Assembly (NCBI RefSeq): GCF_024323335.1
Contig: NC_066581.1
Span: 39,199,199 to 39,263,198 of the forward strand
Reading direction: 5' to 3'
From: Lathyrus oleraceus
Lineage: Eukaryota; Streptophyta; Magnoliopsida; Fabales; Fabaceae
Length of the DNA stretch: 64,000 nucleotides
The notes under the pieces were generated by a model, which searched no databases, was not told where the DNA came from, and saw only the letters and a program-made list of their open reading frames with translations. A program made the position numbers and the translations under genes. Positions 54,434 through 64,000 of this stretch are shown in pieces (within the stretch, counting starts at the first letter, position 1; every line of letters begins with the position of its first letter).

Positions 54434-55989
54434 ATGGAAGGTTTACAAGCAGAGCTCGCTGAGATGAGGATTCACATGCATCAGTTCATGGAAGTGGTCC
54501 AAGGAGTGACTCAGGGACAGCAGGAGATTAGATTGTTGGTACAGGGGAATCCCCCTACTACTCAACCGGAGGTTGTGGCTGATCCTCCCGCTGGAGAGGC
54601 TAATGGACCCAATGGACCGGGACCTATCCCAATCCCACATGGCAACCTTGGTAAACAACCCATCCATGATGATCAGGAGGATCAATTCCCCCTACTTCAG
54701 GAGGACTTTGGCATGGGCCATGGTATGGACCCTATGTTTCGGAGACTGGAAGAGAGGTTGAAAGCTGTGGAAGGGCAGAATGCTCTTGGTGTGGATGTTG
54801 CTAACTTGGGGCTTGCCCGAAGACTCATGTACAAGCTTACTTCCGCAAGATGATCGCGTATTCTGATGATGAGAAGCTGCTCATGTACTTCTTCCAGGAC
54901 AGCCTAGCTGGGGCATCCTTGGAGTGGTATATGAGGCTGGAAAGAACCCATATTCGCTGCTGGAGAGACTTGGGTGAGGCCTTTGTGAAGTAATATCAGT
55001 ATAATGCGGATATGGCACCTGACAGGACTCAGCTCCAGAATCTGTCTCTCAAGAGCAACGAGTGCTTCAAAGAGTATGCTCAACGCTGGAGAGAGTTGGC
55101 TTCCCGTGTTCAGCCTCCGATGTTGGAAAAAGAGATGGCCAACATGTTTATGAACACACTGCCTGGGTCTTATTTGGAGCGTCTGGTGGGTTACAACGCC
55201 TCGAATTTTGCTGATGTGGTCTCTACCGGTGAGAGGGTGGAGAACTACTTAAAGACATGTAAGATCCAAAATGGGGTTGGATCATCTTCGGGGTCAAAGA
55301 AGCCGTTCTTAAGAGGACAGAAGAGGAGAGAAGGGGATGCAAATGCCATATCTTCTTATCAGAACAGGGGTAACCGCAGGAATAACTTTCAGAATTACCA
55401 TCAACAACCTTAGGTTGTAGCTGTGACCATTCCGGCTGCAGCACCAGTGCAACAACAACAACCACAACGTCAACAAAATCAATACCAACAACAATAGGGT
55501 AACAGACTTGCTTATCAACAGAGACAAAGGATGATGGATAGGCGTTTCGACACTCTTCCGATGTCGTATGCCCAGTTGCTTCCCAACCTTCAACATTTGC
55601 AACTTGTGCAGTTACGCACTTTGGCTCCTCCCGTTGGCAGGCTTCCAGTAGGTTATGACGCCAATGCTAGGTGTAATTTCCACTCTGGGGCACCTGGCCA
55701 CACTATTGAGAACTGCAAAGCTTTTAAGCACGTAGTTCAGGACCTTATTGACTCAAAGGCCATTAACTTTGCGCCGGCTCCTAATGTTGTCAACAATCCT
55801 ATGCCGCAGCATGATAGAGCAAATGTTAACATGGTGGAAGGAGAAGTCAAATCAGTCACGGAGGTGTTGAAGCTGAAGACTCCGCTGTTAGAAATCAAAG
55901 AATACTTGCTAAAGGCAGATGTTTTCCCCGACTGTGGGAGCGGTTGTTTGGGTTGTGTTGCACAGAGTGGGGGTTGTGTGAAGCTGTAG
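54434..55989 (+). pseudogene. gag: gag of element B
   Basis: Starts MEGLQAELAEMRIHMHQFMEVV (coiled coil). Near 54815 the frame shifts: after DVANLGL, sequence expected before RKMIAYSDDEKLL is missing (a small deletion). The capsid then reads MYFFQDSLAGASLEWYMRL and FKEYAQRWRELASRVQPPM. Stops are TAA 54990, TAG 55411, TAG near 55495 and TAG 55987. The zinc-knuckle-like C-x2-H-x5-H-x4-C is at 55672-55716 (CNFHSGAPGHTIENC). The frame is otherwise coherent with A's gag. Confidence 0.8.
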
Positions 55990-56418
55990 CAGGGTATCCA
56001 GGCCTTGCTTGACGATGGTATCCTCCAAGTTGAAGACTTATCTTCCCAAAGGTCTGTTGAAGGGGTTGTTAAGAATGCAGATGTTGATCCTCTCTTTCCT
56101 GAAGATGCTGAAGAATTTACAAATGTTGTTCCTGTTGATTTTGTAATTCCTAATGATGTAATTAATTTTTCTGATGTTGTTGGGATTGGGTATCAGCCAG
56201 CTTTGACTTCTACAACTTCAACGCCCCAGACTAGTCAGGGGCCGATTACTTTCTCCAGTGCTGGCATCATTCAGTACGGCCAGGTCTCTGCAATCAACAA
56301 AGAATATGGGGATAGTGATTGCGACATTGACAACTGGGTGCGTCCAAAGGTCCCGGGTGAAGTTCTCCGCAACTGGTCTTCTGAAGAGATTATCCAAGTC
56401 ACTCTTCTTGAAGAGTAA
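55990..56418 (+). pseudogene. pol: Post-gag region of element B, protease apparently deleted
   Basis: Continues after the TAG with QGIQALLDDGILQVEDL, then DAEEFTNVVPVDFVIP, and ends in DNWVRPKVPGEVLRNWSSEE...LLEE before TAA 56416. No aspartic-protease D-T/S-G motif and no TRSGR or YKVVDQL linker motif (both present in A at 13230-13395) can be found. A deletion probably joins the gag end to the region just before reverse transcriptase. Confidence 0.65.
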
Positions 56419-56718
56419 TTTTCTTTGTTTATTCATGCATATCCAAGTCTTACATTCCGCCCAGGGCATAATGACTCATTGTAGGGCTCATCTATGTGGA
56501 TACCTGCATTTTTTATCATAAATAAAGGACGTCTTTTTGCATTCAAATATTTTGTTCACTGTCTTTCTATTTTTGCAGTTTTCAAAAATCAAAATCAAAA
56601 AATACATTTGGCAATGTTTTGTTTAGTTTCCACTTCTTGTTCACACTCATAAGCACATACCATCACTCATGCAGATGCACGTCACCGGATCCTATTGATA
56701 ACAGTTCTGCTATGGCTC
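56419..56718 (+). other. Spacer or intron between protease region and reverse transcriptase of B
   Basis: 300 bp without coding signs. Two candidate splice acceptors are visible: TTTCTATTTTTGCAG ending near 56579 and CACTCATGCAG ending near 56673. Ogre elements are reported to have an intron at this place; the donor site is not clear here. Confidence 0.5.
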
Positions 56719-58052
56719 GCTTCGACTTTGAAAATCCAATCTTTTAAGCTGAAGAAGAGGGTGATAAAGACTGTGAACTCCCTAAAGAACTTACCAGGTT
56801 ATTAAAACAGGAGGAAAGGATCATTCAACCGCATCAAGAGTCTATTGAAGTGCTTAATCTCGGTACCGAGGACGTCAAGAGAGAGATCAAGATAGGGGTT
56901 ACTTTGGAAGATAATGTGAAGAAGGGGCTGATTGAATTGCTGCAAGAGTATGTTGACATCTTCGCTTAGTCTTATCAGGACATGTTAGGGATTGACACAG
57001 GCATTGTGGTACATCGTTTTCCTCTGAAAGAGGATTGTCCTCCGGTCAAGCAGAAGCTCAGAAGAACAAGACCAGAGATGGCTGTCAAGATAAAGGAAGA
57101 AGTGCAAAAACAGTTGGACGCATGGTTTCTAGCAGTGACAAATTATCCGCCATGGGTTGAAAATATCGTTCCAGTACCTAAAAAGGATGGAAAGGTACGG
57201 ATGTGTGTTGACTACTGGGATCTGAACAGAGCTAGCCCTAAAGATGATTTCCCATTACCTCACATCGATGTTTTGGTGGATAACACGGCTCAGTTCTCGG
57301 TATTCTCCTTCATGGATGGCTTTTCTGGCTATAATCAAATTAAGATGGCACCAGAAGACATGGAGAAGACAACTTTCATAACCCCATGGGGAACCTTCTG
57401 CTACAAGGTGATGCCGTTTGGTCTAAAAAATGTTGGGGCAACATATCAACGATCTATGGTAACTCTCTTCCATGATATGATTCATCATGAAATCGAGGTT
57501 TATGTTGATGATATGATTGCCAAATATCAGACGGAAGAAGAACATTTGGTGAATTTGCAGAAACTGTTTGAGCGTTTGAGGAAATTCAAGCTGAGGCTTA
57601 ATCCGGACAAGTGTACTTTCGGGGTGAGATCTGGAAAACTGTTGGGTTTTATTGTTAGTGAAAAAGGGATTAAGGTGGATCCGGCCAAAGTGAAAGCGAT
57701 ACAAGAAATGCCTGAGCCAAGAACAGAAAAACAAGTCCGTGGTTTCTTAGGAAGGTTGAACTACATTGTAAGGTTCATCTCTCACCTAACAACCACGTGT
57801 GAGCCAATATTCAAATTGTTGAGAAAAGATCAGGCTATCAGGTGGAATAATGATTGCCAAAGGGCTTTCGAGAGAATAAAAGAGTATTTGCAGAATCCTC
57901 CAATCCTTATGCCTCCAGTCCCAGGGAGACCGCTGATTATGTATTTGACAGTACTTGATAATTCCATGGGTTGTGTTCTCGGTCAACACGACGAGACAAG
58001 TAGGAAAGAGCATGCCATCTACTACCTGAGTAAAAAATTCACAGATTTTTGA
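56719..58052 (+). pseudogene. pol: Reverse transcriptase and RNase H (first part) of element B
   Basis: The N-terminal part (56719-56969) has TAA near 56745 and TAG 56967. From 56982 the frame is open: FPLKEDCPPVKQKLRR, VPVPKKDGKVRMCVDY, PLPHIDVLVDNTAQFSVFSFMDG, MPFGLKN, YVDDM (57501-57515) and GFLGRLNYI. The gypsy RNase H begins with a GRPLIMYLTV block. The frame ends at 58052 because one extra T in a T run near 58048 shifts it; it continues at 58054. Confidence 0.85.
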
Positions 58053-58053
58053 G

Positions 58054-59580
58054 TTGAGATACTCAATGCTTGAAAAGACATGTTGTGCACTTGCATGGGC
58101 TGCTAAGCGATTGAGACAATACATGCTGACTCACACAACCTTACTGATCTCCAAAATGGATCCAGTCAAGTATATATTTGAGAAGCCAACTCTCAGCGGA
58201 AGGGTAGCTCGTTGGAAAATGGTACTGACAGAGTACGACATCCAGTATACATCCCAAAAAGCCATCAAAGGGAGTATTCTGTCAGACTATCTTGCTCAGC
58301 AGCCGATTGATGATTATGAGCCGATGAAGTTTGATTTTCCGAATGAAGACATCATATTCCTCAAGATGAAAGACTGTGAAGAGCCAGTTGTTGAGGAGGG
58401 ACCTGATCCAGATGAAAAGTGGACTTTAATGTTTGATGGGGCCGTCAATGCCAAAGGAAGTGGAATTGGTGCTATCATTACCACTCCGAAAGGTGCCCAC
58501 ATGCCTTTCACCGCTCGTCTGACTTTTGAGTGCACCAAAAATGAAGCCAAGTACGAAGCCTGTATCTTGGGTGTCGAGAAAGCCATTGATTTGAGAATCA
58601 AGACTCTGGACATCTTCGGAGATTCAGCTCTAGTGATCAATCAAGTGAATGGTGATTGGAATACTCTCCAGCCTAATTTGGTCCCCTATAGAGACTACAC
58701 GAGAAGACTGTTGACTTTCTTCACAACAGTAAGGTTGTATCATATACCTCGTGATAAGAACCAAATGGAAGATGCTCTTGCTACTCTGTTCTACATGTTC
58801 AAGGTAACTCGGTGGAACCATGCTCCCAGGATCGATGTGATGCGCCTTGATAGGGCCGCATATGTGTTTGCTGCTGAACTGGTAGTTGATGACAAGCCCT
58901 GGTACCACGACATCAAGTGCTTTCTGAAGAATCAAGAGTACCCTGCAGGGGTATCCAACAATGATAGAAAGACTTTGAGAAGATTGGTAGGCAGTTTCTT
59001 CTTGAACAAAGACGATGTGCTGTATAAGAGGAACTTCGACATGGTTTTGCTCAGATGCGTGGATAGACACAAACCAGACATGTTAATGCAAAAAGTTCAT
59101 GAAGGCTCCTTCGGTACCCATGCCGACGGACATGCAATGGCTAAGAAATTGTTGAGAACGGGTTATTACTGGATGACCATGGAATCTGATTGTTTCAAAT
59201 ATGCTCGGAAGTGTCATAAATGCCATATTTATGCTGATAAGGTGCATGTGCCGCCAAATCCTCTGAATGTGATGTCTTCGTCGTGGCCGTTTGCTATGTG
59301 GGGCATTGATATGATTGGAAAGATTGACCCAACTGCTTCCAATGGGCATCGCTTCATCCTTGTTGCCATCGACTATTTCACCAAGTGGGTCGAAGCAGCG
59401 TCATTTGTGAAGGTCACCAGACATGTGGTTGCCCAATTCATCAAGAAAGAAATCATTTGTCGTTATGGGATTCCCGAAAGAATCATTACTAATAATGGTT
59501 TTAATCTCAATAATAAAATGATGAAAGAGTTGTGCAAGAACTTCAACATCACAACTCTTCCCCTTATCGTCCTAAGATGA
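58054..59580 (+). pseudogene. pol: RNase H, second RNase H and integrase of element B
   Basis: First RNase H end (EKTCCALAWAAKRLRQYM), connection region, then the extra archaeal-type RNase H that marks Tat elements: FDGA (Asp 58435), NEAKYEAC, GDSALV (Asp 58621) and DALATL. Integrase: HH-CC at 59098-59226, first catalytic Asp in GIDMIG (59308). The second catalytic position reads NNG (AAT at 59491-59493) instead of DNG, so integrase activity would be lost. Near 59550 a few bases are missing and the frame shifts to the next segment. Confidence 0.85.
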
Positions 59581-59949
59581 ATGGTGTTGTCGAGGCAGCA
59601 AATAAGAACATAAAGAAGATTGTGCAGAAGATGGTCGTTACGTACAGAGATTGGCATGAAATGCTACCCTTCGCCTTGCATGGGTACCGTACTTCAGTAC
59701 GTACATCGACCAGGGCAACCCCTTACTCCCTTGTGTATGGTATGGAAGCAGTCCTACCTGTTGAAGTGGAGATTCCTTCTCTAAGAGTCCTGTTGGATGT
59801 CAAGTTAGACGAAGTTGAATGGGTTCGGACAAGGTTCAATGAGTTGAGTCTTATCAAAGAGAAGCGAATGGCAGCCATTGGTCATGGGCAGTTGTATCAA
59901 AGTCGGATGAAGAGAGCCTTTGATCGGAAAGTGCGTCCTCGATGCTTCC
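59581..59949 (+). pseudogene. pol: Integrase C-terminal part of element B, truncated
   Basis: In the frame from 59532: PKMNGVVEAANKN with the catalytic Glu (59592), HGYRTSVRTST, VYGMEAVLPVEVEIPSL and VRPR. It is cut after CF at 59949 by the TG of LTR C. The missing GDLVLKK part can be seen in remnant F (4125-4629, minus). Confidence 0.85.
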
Positions 59950-60974
59950 TGTAGCACCTCAAATTTGCACCTCCCATTTTGTACATACATTTTCATGATT
60001 AGGTCATTAACATTACATTGTCCACTGCATAGCATTGCATTGTCCATTTGCCCAAGTGCAAGATCATCAGTCAAGACTGGTCAGGAGATCCAGTCAAGCA
60101 AGCAAGCAAGTGCATTTTTCAAGGAAGCAAATCCCTAGGATTGGTTCAACAAGTTCATAGGACCTAGGGATCATTTTGAAGTGGTTTGGCCAAAGATTGG
60201 ATGCTCAGAAGTCAACAGTCAAGCTGAGATTCATCTGAAACCCTAGAAAGTCAACTGTGGTCAGTTGTGCCTGAAATCATGGATTTGAAGGTGGGAGATG
60301 GTTTGAGAGGCCTCATTCATGTCCATACAAGTCTCATTTGACATGGCAAAGATCAACATTGGAGAATTTGAGGTCAGACGAAAAGTTTCCAAAAATAGTA
60401 AGTGACGTGTAATTTGAAATTGCCAAAAATGGAAAGGTCTTCTCCTCAAGTTTACATGTCCAAGGAAGCTTCAAATGAAATTTTGTCCAACATGAAAGTT
60501 GAAGATCTTGCTCTCACCTTTCCAAAAAGTCCAAGAACATCCATTTCTCATGTGTGGTTGAGAAGTTATGATCAAATCTTTGTCTAGCAAATTTGAAGTT
60601 CAAAAGAGGATAACTTTCACACCAAATGGCCAAATCATGTGGTTCTTTTTGGAACATTTCACTTTTGATATGCTCTATCATAATCATGCATTACCATTCA
60701 TCAAATCTCATCATAAAAAAAATGGATTTTCCACTTGAATTGAATTTGAATTTGGAGGGAAAAAGTCCATTTTGAAAATTAAGCATTTCCCACACTTCCA
60801 AGCATGGCATTTAGCTTATACATGACATTTTGAGTTGAATTGGAAAGAATCTCGTGTACTGTAGCAAGGCATTGTATGCATGAAGGTGAATTGACCAAAT
60901 TGGCATAATCACTCATTTTCACTAATCCATTGCATTTTGCTTAATCATGATTAACAAATGTGTTTAGTGCATCA

Positions 60975-60982
60975 TATATAAG
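60975..60982 (+). promoter_or_regulatory. TATA box of LTR C
   Basis: TATATAAG in CATCATATATAAGGATAATG, about 1 kb into the LTR. Confidence 0.5.
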
Positions 60983-61733
60983 GATAATGCTAACAGAATT
61001 TGCAATTAACATCTCATTTGCACCAGATCTAGATCCAATCACAAAATTGAACAAACTTTTTCTCTCCATTTTTCTGCCAATTCTTCATAGATCTTGAATT
61101 GATCTTCATTGCTCCAGCATCCACAAGCATAGTTGAAGAAAATTGAAGCAAACATTCATCATTTTCGAGCTGAATCTTGACCTGTCCAAGTAAGCTTCAT
61201 CCATGGCAGCTGCATATTTGAGCAAGATCGAGCAAGACTGAGCCTCAAAATCATCATCCATTCATCTATTGAGGAGTTGTAGAGCATCTGTTTTTGCTTC
61301 TCAAAGCTTGAAAGTCACGATTCCAGTTCTGTTAATCTTTGAAGGTTAGATTTCGAGTCTCAAGATTCATGAAATTATGCTATGCGTTTTGTAGATCCTA
61401 TATCCATGAGTACTCTGAGCTTCGTGGCATTGATTTTCATTAAGTATTAAGAAAGTTATGTTGATTTTAAAATTGATGTGCGAATCTTCTTTGGTTCGAT
61501 CCGTGTTCGATGTTGAGATTTAGGTTAAATTGATGTTATATTGTTGATGTACATTAGAAGACGAAGCCAATGATATATCGTTTGTGAATTTTGGTGACAT
61601 TTGTTCTTGACCTGGGATTTTGATGAAGAACGCGAAGAACAACTAGGGTTTCCATCGCCAGGCTTGTTTTGATCTTGTTCAGCTTGTTTTGCATGCTTTT
61701 CGTGGTTTCTGTCCCATGCAGCCAACAGCGCCT

Positions 61734-61796
61734 CGCCACATCACTTAATGAAACAGTGCGTTTCATTAAGTGGCGCGCTCATTTGAAAATGTGGCG
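61734..61796. other. Long stem-loop in LTR C
   Basis: Inner arms CACTTAATGAAAC (61742-61754) and GTTTCATTAAGTG (61760-61772) pair perfectly over 13 bp with loop AGTGC. Outer arms CGCCACAT (61734-61741) and ATGTGGCG (61789-61796) add 8 bp across an internal loop of 16 bases on one side. Confidence 0.8.
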
Positions 61797-63959
61797 TGTT
61801 CGAGTCCGGTCCACAGCATTTTCCATTTTGCCTTTTTGCATTTTTCCACCATATGTTATCCATGTTCATGCTGTTCATTCATTCTTTTTTTAATTTTTCT
61901 CCACACTTAAAAATTCATAACTCCCAAAATATTGATCCAATTTACATGAGTTTTTTTGTGCAACGATCCTCAAGATCTCTACTATTTTATGGTGATTTTT
62001 CCAGAAATTGTGCACGTGTGGTTTTTAAAATTGCCTAGGGTTTATGTTTACATGTGTTTTCTTGCAACTTGCTTGCTATTTTGGTTGTGAAATGGTGATG
62101 CTTAATCCAATGGAGCTGAAAATTTGCATGATTAATCTAGACACCTTTAGGGACATTTTGGCATTGAGTTTGTGATTTTATCATTTCTGGTTGTGGAGAT
62201 ATGCTATGATGAATGTAGGTGTGACAATTTGTGTCACACCTTTGTTTGCTTGACTTACTGATTTTATTTACCATGCCATTTCAATGCCAATTAATCTGAA
62301 TTTTTGCATGTTGACTCTTATGGATGTTAAGTTTGAGTGTGAATTTTTGGGGATTTTTTGAGTGCACTTTCAATTTGTTTGAGAATTTCCTTTCTGTTTG
62401 ACCAATTGTGGACTTTTTAAGAGTCATGATCTTAAATGATTTGTGAAATTCTTGATGTTTATTGGATGGACCTGAAATTTTGCACATGTATTCTGGACAC
62501 CTTGAAGTTTGTCATGGCTTTGGTTTGATGTCCATATCATGTGTAGATTCTGTTTTAGGCTTGCTTGAAGTTGATGCATGATTTTGTGCATCGTATGAGC
62601 TTGTTTTTCCTTGCCTTGACTTATGGATTTTATTTGACTTGCTTCCCCTTGTCCAAATGACTTGAAATTTGGTGTGTAGACCATGTGATGAATGCTGTTT
62701 AACCATGATTTTTCTTGGGATTTATTGAATTGTTTTTGAGTTAATGTGGATTGAATCATTCTGTTTGGTTCTATGAGCTTCAAATTGCATGCTTGCCTTC
62801 AATGCTTCATGAAATGATATTGGTTGATGATATGAATATGAGACCACTTGGATTTGTTTCTTATTGGATTAAACTTGATTCTTACCAATTTTCATGTTCT
62901 GTTTTGGTTTATTGCTCCCATTTTGACCCTAGGCCATGTCCTAGTGGTTAGTGCTTAATGTTTGAGCTTTGTTTCAGGTTAAGAAGCACAATTGCCATGC
63001 TTGATGATGTTCACTCATTTGGAGTTGGTCAATTGCTTGTTAATGACTAATTTTGAGTTTGTTTTGTAGGTTGCTTGAGATCCTTTGATTTGAGTTTTGT
63101 GGCTTGCACCTTTGTGCATTAATGCTTGTCTGTTTGACTTTGTACAGTTGACTGTTGACTTGTAACTGTCTGTTGACTTTTGTTTGAGTTGTGTACTGAT
63201 TATGTTGGATTGTTTTCAGGTACCTTAGTTGCTATAGTTCCTTTGTGAACTTGCTTTTGCTTTGCTTGATAGCTTGAGCATTGAGGTATAATGACTCTAA
63301 CTCCATGTAGTCTGGAAGACCTGGCCTGTTATTTGGCCAGGCACCTGTCTGAAGTCCTCCTTAAGAGGTAATGCTTGTGCTTGTTTATGTTTGTCCCCAA
63401 GAAGGGAAAGACCTTTGATAAGGCAATTGGCAGATACAAGAGATGTGCAATCCATCTCCTGCTATTCAGTTGAGTCATCCCTTTGCTCACACAACTGGTG
63501 TTAATGCATTGTGGATATTAACCCAATATCCTTGTACAGTTGTACAATTGTGTCAGTCATAGGTGTAGAAGGGTTCCAACTTTCTGAACCCACACTTTCA
63601 TCTGTCTAAAGCTCTCCCAGGCCAGGGATAAGAGCTGTGAGGCACACCCCTCACTTCCTATTTCATCTGCTTCACCCTAACTCTCAATGTTAGGGTTAAG
63701 AGCTAACATCACCCTGATACAGTTGGCTTGCCTTTGCAGCCTAACCCTTGTGTGAGCCCACTTTGTGTGTATATAGTGCATGCTATTTGTGATTGTTTGC
63801 TTTGCTTTGCCTATGCTGTATAGGATAGCTTGCTCCCTGTGCAAGTTAGATAGCAACCTTAACTTAGGGATGATTGGCATGATAACATCTAGGCTCGAGT
63901 CGTAGTCTCCCTAGTGGTGTCTCCCTTTGTTATCTGGTTAGGCTAGTCCTGTGTCCCTG

Positions 63960-64000
63960 CGTAGGGGAACTACGTTGCCCTGATCCTCATACCAGATGAG
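63960..64000 (+). other. Start of the LTR hairpin module in C
   Basis: Hairpin a: CGTAG/CTACG with loop GGGAA (63960-63974). Hairpin b: CTCAT/ATGAG with loop ACCAG (63986-64000). The window ends before hairpin c. Confidence 0.7.

Larger units (their letters stand above)
13763..59949 (+). mobile_element. Ogre-like retrotransposon B (split by nested insertions)
   Basis: A 5' LTR (13763-17775), primer site (17782), leader, ORF1 (18423-19106 resuming at 53345), gag (54434-55989) and pol (56719-59949). B inserted in the protease of A; the expected target duplication is GTGGT (13758-13762). Its integrase is truncated by LTR C at 59950, so its 3' LTR is not in view. About 34 kb of the span (19107-53344) is nested insertion. 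All frames are broken, and the protease region seems missing. Confidence 0.85.
59950..64000 (+). mobile_element. Ogre-type LTR C, incomplete at window end
   Basis: Starts TGTAGCACCTCAAATTTGCAC inside B's integrase; the expected target duplication is CTTCC (59945-59949). It differs throughout from B's 5' LTR, so it is not B's own 3' LTR. It contains a TATA box (60975), a long stem-loop (61734-61796) and, at the very end, the first two hairpins of the LTR module. Simple GTTGACT-rich segments lie near 63130-63190. ORFs here are short and unrecognised. Confidence 0.8.

Noticed and set aside
61798..61807. GTTCGAGTCC as a tRNA or SINE B box
   Set aside because: It matches the B-box consensus, but there is no convincing A box at the right spacing, no tRNA fold and no SINE tail.
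59950..64000. Reading C as the 3' LTR of element B
   Set aside because: It interrupts the integrase domain mid-motif and is unlike B's 5' LTR over most of its length; only the hairpin module is shared.

Overview
This is plant nuclear DNA made almost entirely of nested LTR retrotransposons. No intact host gene is visible. The dominant elements are Ogre-like Ty3/gypsy (Tat) elements, with LTRs over 4 kb in most cases, an extra ORF1 before gag, a second RNase H and a TGGCGACTC primer site. Together with a SIRE/Maximus-type Ty1/copia family they point to a legume, probably tribe Fabeae (pea, vetch, lentil, grass pea). The species is an inference. The captured host-gene fragments also read as legume-like.

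Layout, left to right. (1) 1-4124: 3' UTR and 3' LTR of Ogre-like element G (+), inserted into a minus-strand Ogre integrase remnant F (4125-4629). (2) 4630-13762: element A (+). An LTR start is followed by four joined host-gene fragments (TIME FOR COFFEE, gamma-tubulin complex component 6, GH3 beta-glucosidase, acyl-CoA oxidase), then a primer site, a hairpin-rich leader, ORF1, gag and the start of protease. (3) 13763-59949: Ogre element B (+), inserted in A's protease; its ORF1 is split at 19106/53345. (4) The splitter is a minus-strand solo LTR, D (19107-23242 plus 52060-53339), with target duplication CTCTT. (5) Inside D, at 23243-52059, lies a head-to-tail array of three SIRE-like copia units sharing four LTRs. 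The whole array has one 5-bp target duplication, CAAAC. (6) B's integrase is cut at 59950 by another Ogre-type LTR, C, which runs off the window.

Relative order of events: F is older than the G and A insertions; A is older than B; B is older than C and D; D is older than the copia array. The copia LTRs differ at only a few sites, so the array is young. Ogre-derived reading frames carry stops that nearly all fit C-to-T or G-to-A change. The copia units instead carry mainly single-base homopolymer indels, which are either recent lesions or assembly error.

The most unusual signals are structural. Three separate hairpin systems in the Ogre elements have arms that change together: six 6-bp stems with GNAT loops followed by TAAG in A's leader; about 19 17-nt hairpins with AGCC-type loops in G's 3' UTR; and a duplicated three-hairpin module near the LTR 3' ends of G, B and (partly) C. 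Also notable are the four-gene chimera beside A's primer site, the copia array inside a single target duplication, a 550-bp duplication whose edge coincides with the copia insertion site, and a TATA box plus telo-box in front of the copia third ORF.
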